From assembly GCA_045599345.1 (NCBI GenBank), contig JAZRVV010000030.1:1-38643 (forward strand): a DNA stretch of 38,643 nt. The letters run 5' to 3'. Position 1 is the first letter of the stretch. Every line of letters begins with the position of its first letter. The DNA is from UBA1227 sp045599345. Its GTDB lineage: Bacteria; Bacillota; Clostridia; Oscillospirales; Acutalibacteraceae. The notes beneath the pieces are model-generated. The model had not been told where the DNA came from. It worked only from the letters and a program-made list of their open reading frames with translations, and ran no database searches. The translations under genes were made by a program, and so were the position numbers. Below, piece by piece: positions 24,140 to 31,979 of this stretch.

Positions 24140-25516
24140 ATGTTTTTATCTAAAAAGCCTCAGCACATCGTTGTTGCTGGCATGGGCCAAGGCGGCATGG
24201 TAGCTGCCATTTACCTTGGCAAGGCAGGCTTCGATGTTGATATCTATGAGCAAGCAAAGGAAGGCGAGGTATCGTATCCTTGGACAGATGATACACCTGC
24301 AGCTGTCTTTGAAAGATGTGGCATTCCAATGCCACCGAAAGAAGCATATACACAAAAGAGCAACTGGTATTGGGTAAGCCCTGGAAAGCCAAGAAGGCTC
24401 ATGTTCCCTGGCACCGCACCAGGCGTTGAAATTTCTGTTGATAGAAGGATGCTCAGCGCTCACTTTGCCTCACTTGCAAAGGACGCTGGATGCAAAATCC
24501 ACTACGAGACACCAGTTAAAAAGCTCATAACACGTGGTGACAAGATTGTTGGTGTTGAGCTTGAAAACGGCAAGAAAGTATCAGCTGACCTTGTAATCGA
24601 TGCACTTGGAATCAACTCTGTGCTTCGTCCACAGGCACCAGCAAAGTGGGGAATCCCTGCTCACGAAGCAGATGACGACTTGATGCTCGGATATCGTGCA
24701 TTCTTTAAAATGAATCCAAACTATGTTCCACCAGAGTACCCTGATTATAGGGCCTGCATGTACTTAAAACACATGGGCGGCGCTGGCCTCTCATGGTGCA
24801 ACGTAAGTCCTGAAAACACTATGGATATGCTCATCGGTCGCCTCTATGGTATGAGCGAAGCCGACATGGAAGAAATGAAGGCCGACCTTTTCAAGCGCCA
24901 TGCAGATCAACTCACTGAAGAGGTCGTTGTACCAGGCAGATTCATCAAGATTGGTACACGCTATACACTCTCAAAGTTTGTAGCTGATGGCTATGCGCTT
25001 GTAGGAGACTCAGCATTTATGAGCATCCCACTCACAGGTTGTGGCATTGAATCATCAATGGATGCTGGTGTATACCTTGCAGAGACTGTAATCGCAAACA
25101 AAGGTCACGAAATGAATGCCAAGAACCTCTGGCCATATCAGGCCAAGTTCTTCCACAAGAAAGGCTTTTTGTTCGCACTTATCGACGTGCTCAAACGCTG
25201 GGTACTCAATTTAGATGGAGACCTTGTTGACTGGGTATTCTACAAGGTCGCAACCCCAAGAATTGTTGAATCGATCTCTGGCATGATGTTCAGAGGAATG
25301 TCCCCTGTTATAGGCATTTTCAACATCTTGACTTCCCTCCCACTCTCACTTATTAGGCTCTTCTCAAAGCCTTCTATTTTGAAAGAGATTGGTGGAGTAA
25401 TTAAGGCAGGAGTTCACGCTGCACTTGTTGCATTCAAAGTTCCAACAAAGTACAACGAAAGCAAGATTGATGCGTGGGCAGCGGAGTACGAAGCTGCTAT
25501 TCCTCACAAGAAATAA
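24140..25516 (+). CDS. FAD-dependent oxidoreductase, geranylgeranyl-reductase-like (second copy)
   Basis: A 458-residue flavoprotein starting at ATG 24140 behind AGGAGG. The dinucleotide-binding motif is VVAGMGQGGMVAAIYLGKAG, followed by DIYEQAK. The second FAD motif is DLVIDALGINS, and GYALVGDSAFMSIPLTGCGIESS is the GD motif. A C-terminal part (from about residue 350) with amphipathic and hydrophobic helices may touch the membrane. It shares the fold and motifs with the 387-residue gene at 14944-16107 but has about 70 extra residues, mostly C-terminal. Its own promoter and terminator make it a single-gene unit. Substrate unknown; hydrogenation or oxidation of a lipid-like molecule is only a guess. 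Confidence 0.8.
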   Translation: MFLSKKPQHIVVAGMGQGGMVAAIYLGKAGFDVDIYEQAKEGEVSYPWTDDTPAAVFERCGIPMPPKEAYTQKSNWYWVSPGKPRRLMFPGTAPGVEISVDRRMLSAHFASLAKDAGCKIHYETPVKKLITRGDKIVGVELENGKKVSADLVIDALGINSVLRPQAPAKWGIPAHEADDDLMLGYRAFFKMNPNYVPPEYPDYRACMYLKHMGGAGLSWCNVSPENTMDMLIGRLYGMSEADMEEMKADLFKRHADQLTEEVVVPGRFIKIGTRYTLSKFVADGYALVGDSAFMSIPLTGCGIESSMDAGVYLAETVIANKGHEMNAKNLWPYQAKFFHKKGFLFALIDVLKRWVLNLDGDLVDWVFYKVATPRIVESISGMMFRGMSPVIGIFNILTSLPLSLIRLFSKPSILKEIGGVIKAGVHAALVAFKVPTKYNESKIDAWAAEYEAAIPHKK

Positions 25517-25532
25517 TAAAATAAAGGGCAAC

Positions 25533-25570
25533 AAAAAAGCTGATTTCGGTTTTACCGGAATCAGCTTTTC
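25533..25570. terminator. Bidirectional terminator between FAD oxidoreductase and TetR genes
   Basis: AAAAGCTGATTTCGGT (25535-25550) pairs with ACCGGAATCAGCTTTT (25554-25569), interrupted by one mismatched pair. A/T-rich flanks on both sides suit convergent genes. Confidence 0.8.
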
Positions 25571-25576
25571 TTGTTA

Positions 25577-26128
25577 TTAAAATCCAACAAAGTACGGTAG
25601 CAAGCATTGAGGCGTCGCATATATAACTTTATCAAGAACTTCCTTTGGATTCAAGGAGTCATTACTAGCCATTAACTCTTTACCCGTCTTTGTAAAACCA
25701 TTTACCCAAAAGTCTATCGCATACTGCATTTTTTCATCCAGTTCACTTGTTTTATTGATACTACAAATGCGTTCTATGAGGATATCCTTTATGGCTTTTG
25801 CACCAATATCTAGCAAATTGTTCTGCCCTTCGTATTTTATAGCCGATAGCAAAAACGAAGCATTCTTTATAACCATAGATAGAAGTGTCAACAAAGCATC
25901 ATACAAAGGCTCATCAAGCGGTGTGCTTTGAAATGCACGTATAATTCTTTCACTGACCACATAAAAGATCAAATCTTCTCTGTCCTTGAAATGATTATAA
26001 AAGGAACGAAGGCTTACGCCACAGTTTTCTGTAATATCCCGAACAGTGATATCCTTAATCGGTTTTCGATCCAGCAAATCGATTATAGAGTCACAGAGGA
26101 GTTCTTTGGTAGTCTGCTTTGTATGCAT
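25577..26128 (-). CDS. TetR/AcrR-family transcriptional regulator
   Basis: A 183-residue repressor-type protein. The N-terminal helix-turn-helix is KDITVRDITENCGVSLRSFYNHFKD, with SFYNHF in the recognition helix as in TetR proteins. The C-terminal ligand domain (from about residue 60) is not recognisable. GGGGGA lies 6-7 nt before the ATG. It is divergent from the aldehyde oxidoreductase operon, with the 20-bp palindrome between the two promoters. It most likely represses both its own gene and that operon until a substrate-like ligand binds; the ligand is unknown. Confidence 0.9.
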   Translation of the reverse strand: MHTKQTTKELLCDSIIDLLDRKPIKDITVRDITENCGVSLRSFYNHFKDREDLIFYVVSERIIRAFQSTPLDEPLYDALLTLLSMVIKNASFLLSAIKYEGQNNLLDIGAKAIKDILIERICSINKTSELDEKMQYAIDFWVNGFTKTGKELMASNDSLNPKEVLDKVIYATPQCLLPYFVGF

Positions 26129-26158
26129 AGCGTCCCCCTTAAATTATGTGCTGTAAAA

Positions 26159-26187
26159 ATTATACTCCATGAATTTTATTGCGTAAA
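26159..26187 (-). promoter_or_regulatory. Promoter of the TetR gene
   Basis: On the minus strand TTTACG (26187-26182), a 17-bp spacer, TATAAT (26164-26159). It lies next to the operator palindrome. Confidence 0.75.
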
Positions 26188-26192
26188 CAAGG

Positions 26193-26244
26193 ATTGTGCA
26201 AGTTTGCACAATTTAGGGATTTTGTGCAAACTTGCGCTGCACAA
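26193..26244. promoter_or_regulatory. Palindromic operator pair in the TetR/AOR intergenic region
   Basis: A perfect 20-bp palindrome ATTGTGCAAGTTTGCACAAT (26193-26212). A second related site begins TTGTGCAAAC (26222) and ends GCACAA (26244), with matching outer TTGTGCA/TGCACAA arms. Position between divergent promoters and symmetry point to binding by the adjacent TetR protein. Confidence 0.75.
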
Positions 26245-26279
26245 GCGGATTGTGAACCTAATCACTTGAGAAGAAAAGA

Positions 26280-26285
26280 TATAAT
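26280..26285 (+). promoter_or_regulatory. -10 box of the AOR operon, no clear -35
   Basis: TATAAT at 26280-26285 lacks a recognisable -35 box at 16-18 bp. A TGTGA-N6-TCACT element (26251-26266) occupies that position instead, so the promoter may need an activator. The assignment is tentative. Confidence 0.4.
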
Positions 26286-26341
26286 CTAAATGAAAATAAT
26301 ATAAGAAATTCATCAATCAATACTGAAAGGAGTAAGATTTC

Positions 26342-28384
26342 ATGCAAAATCAGGATAAGGCAAATATCGTTTCAACAGAAAAAAGCGGTGAAACGATGGT
26401 AACCTGTATGGGATGTATACTTGAAGTTAATCTGAGCACCAAAGAAATCAAAAAAACTCAGATTCCTGCAGAAGTATACTACAACGTGCTAGCTGGAAAA
26501 GGCCTTGGCGTATGGTACTGCTTGCGAAATATTCCCGCAGGTGCAGACCCATTAGGCCCAGATAACGTTTTGGGCTTTACTAGCGGCGCGCTAACTGGAA
26601 CAGGAGTATTTTTCACCGGAAGAACAACCATAGTTGGTAAGTCACCGTTAACAGACGGATGGGGAGATGCCAACGTAGGTGGCATTTTCGCCCCTGCTAT
26701 CAAGCAGTGTGGTGTCGACGCCATATTCTTCAAAGGCGTATCAGACAAGCCAGTCTATCTATACGTAGACAACGAGACTTGCGAACTTCGAGATGCAAGT
26801 AATTACTGGGGTTTGGATGCGACCGAAGCTGAACAGAAATTGATTAATGACAACTGGAACAAAAAGAAGCCTTGTGTTGCTCTCATCGGTCAAGCCGGAG
26901 AAAAATTATCACATATGGCTGGCATTTGTAACGAAGGTGGACGTATTGCAGCCAGATCAGGTCTTGGCGCTGTTATGGGAAGCAAGAAACTGAAAGCTGT
27001 AGTTTTGGCAGGAAGCAAGCCAATTAAATGCGCTGACAACGAAGCAGTAAAAGAAATTAGCAAAACCATTGCACGAAAGGTCAAAAAGGCCAACGCCCCA
27101 GACGTAATCAAAGGTACTATGATGGGATTAGGCGGACTCCTTTTGGGTGCATTGCCAATTTCATTCCCTTTGGATGGTGCGCTATCCAACATGCTATTAA
27201 AGCGTTGGGGAACACCGATGAATCAGCCTATGGCTAGCAAAAGCGGTGACGCACCAATCAAAAACTGGACAGGAAGCAGAGAAGACATTCCAAATGCAGT
27301 CAAGGAATTTGATCCAGATAAGACAATCAAACGAGAAACTAGCAAATACCACTGCTATGCTTGTCCACTAGGCTGTGGCGGAATGCTTGATATACGCGAT
27401 ATCTATAATGGACAATTTAAGCACACCCACAAACCAGAATATGAAACATCTAATCAGTTCGGACCACTATCACTGAACATGGATTATGATTCCATCATGT
27501 ATATAAACGAGCTTCTCAATCGTGCAGGAATGGACTCCATCTCCTGTGGTAGCACAGTAGCCTTTGCCATTGAATGCTACGAGAACGGAATTTTGACAAA
27601 GCAAGATACAGATGGCCTTGAATTGACATGGGGTAACACCTACGCCATTGTAGAACTAGTTAAGAAAATCATAGCAAGAGACGGTTTTGGTGACGTGCTC
27701 GCAGACGGTAGTAAAATTGCGGCACAGCGAATCGGAAAAGGATCAGAAAATTATGCCATGCATGTGGGCGGTTCTGAACCAGCAGCTCATGATTCTAGGA
27801 ACGATCCTGGTCTTGCACTAGCTTATTCTGTAGAACCAGCTCCAGGCAAACACACAGTTGCTATGGACCTTATGTACAATGCTATGTCACTATGTGATGT
27901 ATGCTCTTGGGCTCCTCCAGTAAAGGTACATCCAAAAACAGAGGATGCTCTTCCAACCGAAGAAATGGCAATGCGAAGCGTTGCAAACGCATGCTATACC
28001 ATGCTGGTAGACGGAGCAGGCTGGTGCTATTACGGAGAAATGATGGGTGTCCATACACTAAAGCCAATCGATTATCTAAATGCTGCATCTGGCTGGAATC
28101 GAGACGGAGACGATTATTTTGAAATTGGCAAACGAATTCAAACTATGAGACAGATGTTCAACCTCAAGCAGGGAATCGATCCAGTAAAAGTCACCCTACC
28201 AAAAAGAATGTTGGGTTACCCTCCATTAAAAGCAGGTCCATTAAAGAGCGTACAACTAGAACATGCTGATGAACAGAGACAGATGTATTGGAAATGCTTT
28301 GGATGGGATGAAAAGACCGCAGTACCACTAGAGAGTACAATCGATAAGTTGGGAATCAACAAGTTGCTTGAAATGGAGGTATAA
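26342..28384 (+). CDS. aor: Tungsten-type aldehyde:ferredoxin oxidoreductase
   Basis: A 680-residue member of the AOR family, enzymes that use a bis-tungstopterin and one [4Fe-4S] cluster to oxidise aldehydes (or reduce acids) with ferredoxin. Cluster ligands: C338-x2-C341-x3-C345 (CYACPLGC), with the fourth probably C518 or C521 (CDVC). Cofactor-binding stretches such as LGPDNVLGFTSGALTGTG and VGGIFAPAIKQCGVDAIFFKG are typical. The first ATG is used because AAGGAG lies 9-10 nt upstream; a Met at residue 19 has no site and leads to a 17-residue N-terminal extension. It is first in an operon with ferredoxin, MoaD-like and DUF362 genes. Substrate unknown. Confidence 0.9.
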   Translation: MQNQDKANIVSTEKSGETMVTCMGCILEVNLSTKEIKKTQIPAEVYYNVLAGKGLGVWYCLRNIPAGADPLGPDNVLGFTSGALTGTGVFFTGRTTIVGKSPLTDGWGDANVGGIFAPAIKQCGVDAIFFKGVSDKPVYLYVDNETCELRDASNYWGLDATEAEQKLINDNWNKKKPCVALIGQAGEKLSHMAGICNEGGRIAARSGLGAVMGSKKLKAVVLAGSKPIKCADNEAVKEISKTIARKVKKANAPDVIKGTMMGLGGLLLGALPISFPLDGALSNMLLKRWGTPMNQPMASKSGDAPIKNWTGSREDIPNAVKEFDPDKTIKRETSKYHCYACPLGCGGMLDIRDIYNGQFKHTHKPEYETSNQFGPLSLNMDYDSIMYINELLNRAGMDSISCGSTVAFAIECYENGILTKQDTDGLELTWGNTYAIVELVKKIIARDGFGDVLADGSKIAAQRIGKGSENYAMHVGGSEPAAHDSRNDPGLALAYSVEPAPGKHTVAMDLMYNAMSLCDVCSWAPPVKVHPKTEDALPTEEMAMRSVANACYTMLVDGAGWCYYGEMMGVHTLKPIDYLNAASGWNRDGDDYFEIGKRIQTMRQMFNLKQGIDPVKVTLPKRMLGYPPLKAGPLKSVQLEHADEQRQMYWKCFGWDEKTAVPLESTIDKLGINKLLEMEV

Positions 28385-28386
28385 AC

Positions 28387-28599
28387 ATGGCAAAACAATA
28401 TCCTATTTTTGATTTTGAGCAATGCTGTTGCTGCCATATGTGCGAGCAGGCTTGTCCTGTCAGCGCAATCGTTCTTGATGTAAACGGTATTGACAAATGG
28501 AAAAACCTTTATCCGAGAGTAAACACGGAACAATGCATCGGATGTAGCATTTGCATGAAGAATTGTCCAGTGGACGCCGTTTCTATGACAAATGCATAA
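28387..28599 (+). CDS. 2[4Fe-4S] ferredoxin-like protein
   Basis: A 70-residue ferredoxin with two clusters. Motif 1 is CCCCHMCEQACP, which includes the C-x2-C-x2-C-x3-CP pattern plus two extra Cys; motif 2 is CIGCSICMKNCP. It starts 2 nt after the AOR gene stop and is the likely electron carrier to and from AOR. The extra cysteines are unusual but may be neutral. Confidence 0.95.
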   Translation: MAKQYPIFDFEQCCCCHMCEQACPVSAIVLDVNGIDKWKNLYPRVNTEQCIGCSICMKNCPVDAVSMTNA

Positions 28600-28612
28600 T
28601 CGGAGAACAACG

Positions 28613-28849
28613 ATGATTAAGATTAAAGTATTTCCGCCCCTTGGAATATCAAAAAATGTGCTCGATGAGCGCGGATGGATTGAAATGAATGAAGGCTCCA
28701 CACTAAAGGACCTTCAAAAGGCTCTTGGTCTTTCCGGCATCTTGGCAAAAGCATTCAAACCATATTTAAACGGAGAGCAACTACCATCATCTACCGTGCT
28801 AAAAGACAAAGATGTGGTGAGTTACTTTTCTATGATTAGAGGCGGCTAA
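28613..28849 (+). CDS. MoaD/ThiS-type sulfur carrier protein
   Basis: A 78-residue ubiquitin-fold protein ending in Gly-Gly (SMIRGG), the thiocarboxylate site of MoaD and ThiS. Segments MIKIKVFPPLG, EMNEGSTLKDLQKAL and LKDKDVVSYFSMI match the fold. The ATG 28613 follows GGAGAACAACG; an upstream in-frame ATG at 28592 overlaps the ferredoxin gene. Position in an AOR operon points to pterin dithiolene synthesis for the tungsten cofactor. Confidence 0.9.
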   Translation: MIKIKVFPPLGISKNVLDERGWIEMNEGSTLKDLQKALGLSGILAKAFKPYLNGEQLPSSTVLKDKDVVSYFSMIRGG

Positions 28850-28881
28850 ACTACAAACTAATATATAAGGAGAAATTTGCT

Positions 28882-30528
28882 ATGGATAAAAAGAAAAAAA
28901 GCTATGTTGTTGTGGAAACAGCAAAAGAGCAAAATTACACAAAAGATTATGTTGCTCTTCCGGACAATTACGGCACACCAGAATACTATGCACGTGAAGA
29001 TGTCAAAGAAATCAGAAGAGTCGTATTTGCAGCTCTTGACAAGTTAAATGAGAAAATAGATTTAGCTGATGAAATCAAAGGAAGACATATCATCATTAAG
29101 CCAAACCTTGTAGCGGTCAATCATAAGGTGGGATACAAATATGATGATATGCCACAATCCACAGACCCAAGAGTAATGGAGGCTGTTGTTGATTATCTTC
29201 GCAAGTATTCAAAAAAGATTACCATCGCAGAATCTACTGGCGGACAGTTAGGAACTACAGGTCATTTCAAAACCACAGGACTTGACCGAGTAGCAAAAAA
29301 ATATAAAACCAAAATCGTTGCTTTTGAAAACATGCCTATCGATCGCTATATGCTACCAAAGGCAGAGGTAATGAAAGAGGTTGCTATCCCAAGAATTTTG
29401 AGCGAAGTGGTACGAGGAGAAGCCTATTATGTATCCGTACCAAAGATGAAAACAAACTCTTACACAGGAGCAACATTGGGATTCAAAAATGCTATGGGCA
29501 CCCTGCCATCAATGATGCGTTACAGAAATCACGGCTATCAGATTGACAAGAAACTTGTAGACTTGCTCTATTTATTTAAGCCTAATCTCATCGTCATTGA
29601 TGGTATCGTCGGAGCAGAAGGCGAAACTCCGGGACCAGTAGACCCAGTAGACTCTAGAATGATTGTTGTCAGCAATCAAGCTGTAGAAGCAGACAAGTTG
29701 ACAACCGATATGATGGGCATCGGATCTGAAAACAACAAGCTTATCATGGAGGCAAAGGCACGTGGTTTTGACGACCCAGATGTAGAAATCATCGGTGAGC
29801 CACGTTACCTACAGTTCAGACAAGCTGATCGTTCTCTAATTTCAGAGCGATTCCAAAAGAACTGGCCAAAAGTTAAGGTGTTTATCGGACCACCAAAGCC
29901 AGACACAAAGCATGTAATTACCGACATCAACAGTGTAACACCTGAAATGGTAAGGGAAATGGAAGACGAATGTAAAGGCGGCTGTACTCCAGCACTTACA
30001 TCTGCAATGGAAATGTACCATTATGCAAAAAAACCACTTGATTTAGAATTTGTCATCATATACGGACAGCCTGTAATATCCGGCGGAAAAGAGTACTATT
30101 TTGACAAAGATGGTAAGCCATACAGCAAGGAAGACATCGCTAAAATACCACTTAGAAAAATTGCTATAGGCGAATGCACAAAGTGTATGTGGGATGTAGT
30201 AAATTCTCATGGTGGCGGATGCTGTGACATCGGAAGCGCTACAACAGCTCTCATGAAGACAACCTTCAAGCCAGTACCAATGATGTCACCAAGCAAAGGT
30301 CTTCTCAGAATGGGCGGCGCCGCAGTAAGAACACTTGTAACACGTGCCGGCATAACCCTTAAGGGTGATTATTTTGATTTATCATATAGCCCAGATGATT
30401 TTGATATGATTTATCCAATTCCAGAATTGACAGAGGAACAGAAGCAGATGGATTATATCCCATGGCCACTTCCTCGTATGACAAAGGAAGACAAAATCAA
30501 CGTATTAAAGAACTACAGAATAATGTAG
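28882..30528 (+). CDS. DUF362 domain protein linked to the AOR operon
   Basis: A 548-residue protein with a DUF362 core: HIIIKPNLVAVNHKVG near residue 70, TDPRVMEAVVDYLRKY, KKITIAESTGG, VPKMKTN near 190, LGFKNAMGTLPS and LIVIDGIVGAEGETPGPVDP. The C-terminal part carries two Cys clusters, DECKGGC and GECTKCMWDVVNSHGGGCC, which could bind a metal or Fe-S cluster but do not match a standard ferredoxin motif. An AAGGAG site precedes the ATG, and the gap to the MoaD-like gene is 32 nt. DUF362 proteins have no settled biochemistry; here it probably helps the oxidoreductase. A terminator follows. Confidence 0.85.
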   Translation: MDKKKKSYVVVETAKEQNYTKDYVALPDNYGTPEYYAREDVKEIRRVVFAALDKLNEKIDLADEIKGRHIIIKPNLVAVNHKVGYKYDDMPQSTDPRVMEAVVDYLRKYSKKITIAESTGGQLGTTGHFKTTGLDRVAKKYKTKIVAFENMPIDRYMLPKAEVMKEVAIPRILSEVVRGEAYYVSVPKMKTNSYTGATLGFKNAMGTLPSMMRYRNHGYQIDKKLVDLLYLFKPNLIVIDGIVGAEGETPGPVDPVDSRMIVVSNQAVEADKLTTDMMGIGSENNKLIMEAKARGFDDPDVEIIGEPRYLQFRQADRSLISERFQKNWPKVKVFIGPPKPDTKHVITDINSVTPEMVREMEDECKGGCTPALTSAMEMYHYAKKPLDLEFVIIYGQPVISGGKEYYFDKDGKPYSKEDIAKIPLRKIAIGECTKCMWDVVNSHGGGCCDIGSATTALMKTTFKPVPMMSPSKGLLRMGGAAVRTLVTRAGITLKGDYFDLSYSPDDFDMIYPIPELTEEQKQMDYIPWPLPRMTKEDKINVLKNYRIM

Positions 30529-30531
30529 CAT

Positions 30532-30563
30532 AAAAAAGGACCAGCCGCGAGGCTGGTCTTTTC
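30532..30563 (+). terminator. Terminator of the AOR operon
   Basis: GACCAGCC (30539-30546) pairs with GGCTGGTC (30551-30558), loop GCGA, A-rich before and TTTTCTTG after. The flanking A and T runs could serve both strands, but argH ends downstream in the opposite direction. Confidence 0.85.
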
Positions 30564-30600
30564 TTGTCTTGCGACAAACTTTATTTATTTCGAGAAGATT

Positions 30601-31968
30601 TTAAAATCTTGCCAAAATACTTTCTGCACGAGCGACTACATTGTCTGGTGATGGTGCACCAAGGCAGGTGCGGTCGTTTACGCACTTTTCAAGGTTGATG
30701 GCAGTGTATACGCCATCATCGAAAAGGTCACAGACCTTTTTGTACTCCTCAATTGGAAGTGTCTCCAATGTGAGGTTGTTTTTGATGCAGAAGGCTACGA
30801 GTTCACCCGTTGCCTTGTATGCATCACGGAATGGAAGTCCCTTGGAAACAAGGAAGTCGGCGCAATCCGTTGCGTTGATAAAGCCCTTGGCTGCGGCATT
30901 TCTCATGTTGTCCTCGAGGACAGTCATTGTATCAATCATTGGAATAAAAGCTGTAAGGCACATCCTTACTGTATCGAATGCGTCAAAGATTGCTTCCTTG
31001 TCCTCTTGCATGTCCTTGTTGTATGCAAGAGGGATGCCCTTCATTACTGTGAGGAGCGTCATGAGGTCACCGAAGACACGACCAGACTTGCCACGAACAA
31101 GCTCGGCAATGTCTGGGTTCTTCTTCTGTGGCATGATGCTCGAACCAGTAGAGAAGGCATCGTCAAGTTCGATGAACTTGAACTCCCAAGAACACCAGAG
31201 GATGATCTCCTCTGAAAAACGTGAAAGATGCACCATTACAAGGCTTAATGCGTTTGCAAGTTCAATGCAGAAATCCCTGTCTGATACGCCATCAAGGGAG
31301 TTCATTGTAACGCCATCAAAGCCAAGTGCTTTTGCTGTCATTTCACGGTCAATATCGTATGTTGTGCCAGCAAGTGCGCCACTGCCAAGTGGGCAGTAAT
31401 TCATTCTTGCTTTGGCATCATTCAAACGGTCGATGTCACGAAGGAACATCTCTGCATATGCAAGAAGGTGGTGGCCAAATACGATTGGCTGTGCACGTTG
31501 CATATGCGTATATCCTGGCATTACAGCCTTGCTGTACTGCTTTGCCTTGTTGCAGAGCACTTTGATAAGGTCCTCAAGCATTGGCACGAGACTCTCGGTC
31601 TCGTTTCTCAATGTGAGCCTAATATCAAGTGCAACCTGATCATTTCTTGAGCGTGATGTATGGAGGCGCTTGCCGGCGTCGCCTATCCTGCTTGTGAGTT
31701 CACCCTCAACAAAGGTGTGGATATCCTCCGCCTCTGGGTCAATCACGAGCGCGCCGCTTTCGATATCATCGAGGATTGCTGAAAGGCCGTCAAGGATCTT
31801 ATCCTTGTCCTCCTCGCTGATGATGCCCTGCGCGCAAAGCATAGTAGCATGGGCCATGCTGCCGGTTATGTCCTCTTTGTACATACGCTGGTCAAAAGAG
31901 ATAGAAGAGTTGAAATCGTTTGTTTTCTTGTCTATCTCTTTTTCAAAACGTCCTGTCCAAAGTTTCAT
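30601..31968 (-). CDS. argH: Argininosuccinate lyase
   Basis: A 455-residue enzyme that splits argininosuccinate to arginine and fumarate. The signature is GSSIMPQKKNPD, with HTSRSRNDQ and THMQRAQPIVFGHH as the other conserved regions. The start is ATG 31968 with AAGGG about 8 nt upstream; a GTG at 31977 lies inside that ribosome site. The gene is 11 nt downstream of the argG stop, so both form an operon. Confidence 0.97.
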   Translation of the reverse strand: MKLWTGRFEKEIDKKTNDFNSSISFDQRMYKEDITGSMAHATMLCAQGIISEEDKDKILDGLSAILDDIESGALVIDPEAEDIHTFVEGELTSRIGDAGKRLHTSRSRNDQVALDIRLTLRNETESLVPMLEDLIKVLCNKAKQYSKAVMPGYTHMQRAQPIVFGHHLLAYAEMFLRDIDRLNDAKARMNYCPLGSGALAGTTYDIDREMTAKALGFDGVTMNSLDGVSDRDFCIELANALSLVMVHLSRFSEEIILWCSWEFKFIELDDAFSTGSSIMPQKKNPDIAELVRGKSGRVFGDLMTLLTVMKGIPLAYNKDMQEDKEAIFDAFDTVRMCLTAFIPMIDTMTVLEDNMRNAAAKGFINATDCADFLVSKGLPFRDAYKATGELVAFCIKNNLTLETLPIEEYKKVCDLFDDGVYTAINLEKCVNDRTCLGAPSPDNVVARAESILARF

Positions 31969-31979
31969 ACTATTCACCC

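Noticed and set aside
26246..26341. Molybdenum/tungsten cofactor riboswitch before AOR
   Set aside because: The leader after the -10 box is short, A-rich and without the needed stems.
26396..26398. Later start of AOR at residue 19
   Set aside because: It would match the usual N-terminus of the family, but no Shine-Dalgarno sequence precedes it, whereas 26342 has AAGGAG.
30641..31399. 252-codon open frame antisense to argH
   Set aside because: It lies wholly within argH, has no ribosome site and low-complexity Ser/Arg composition typical of a shadow frame.
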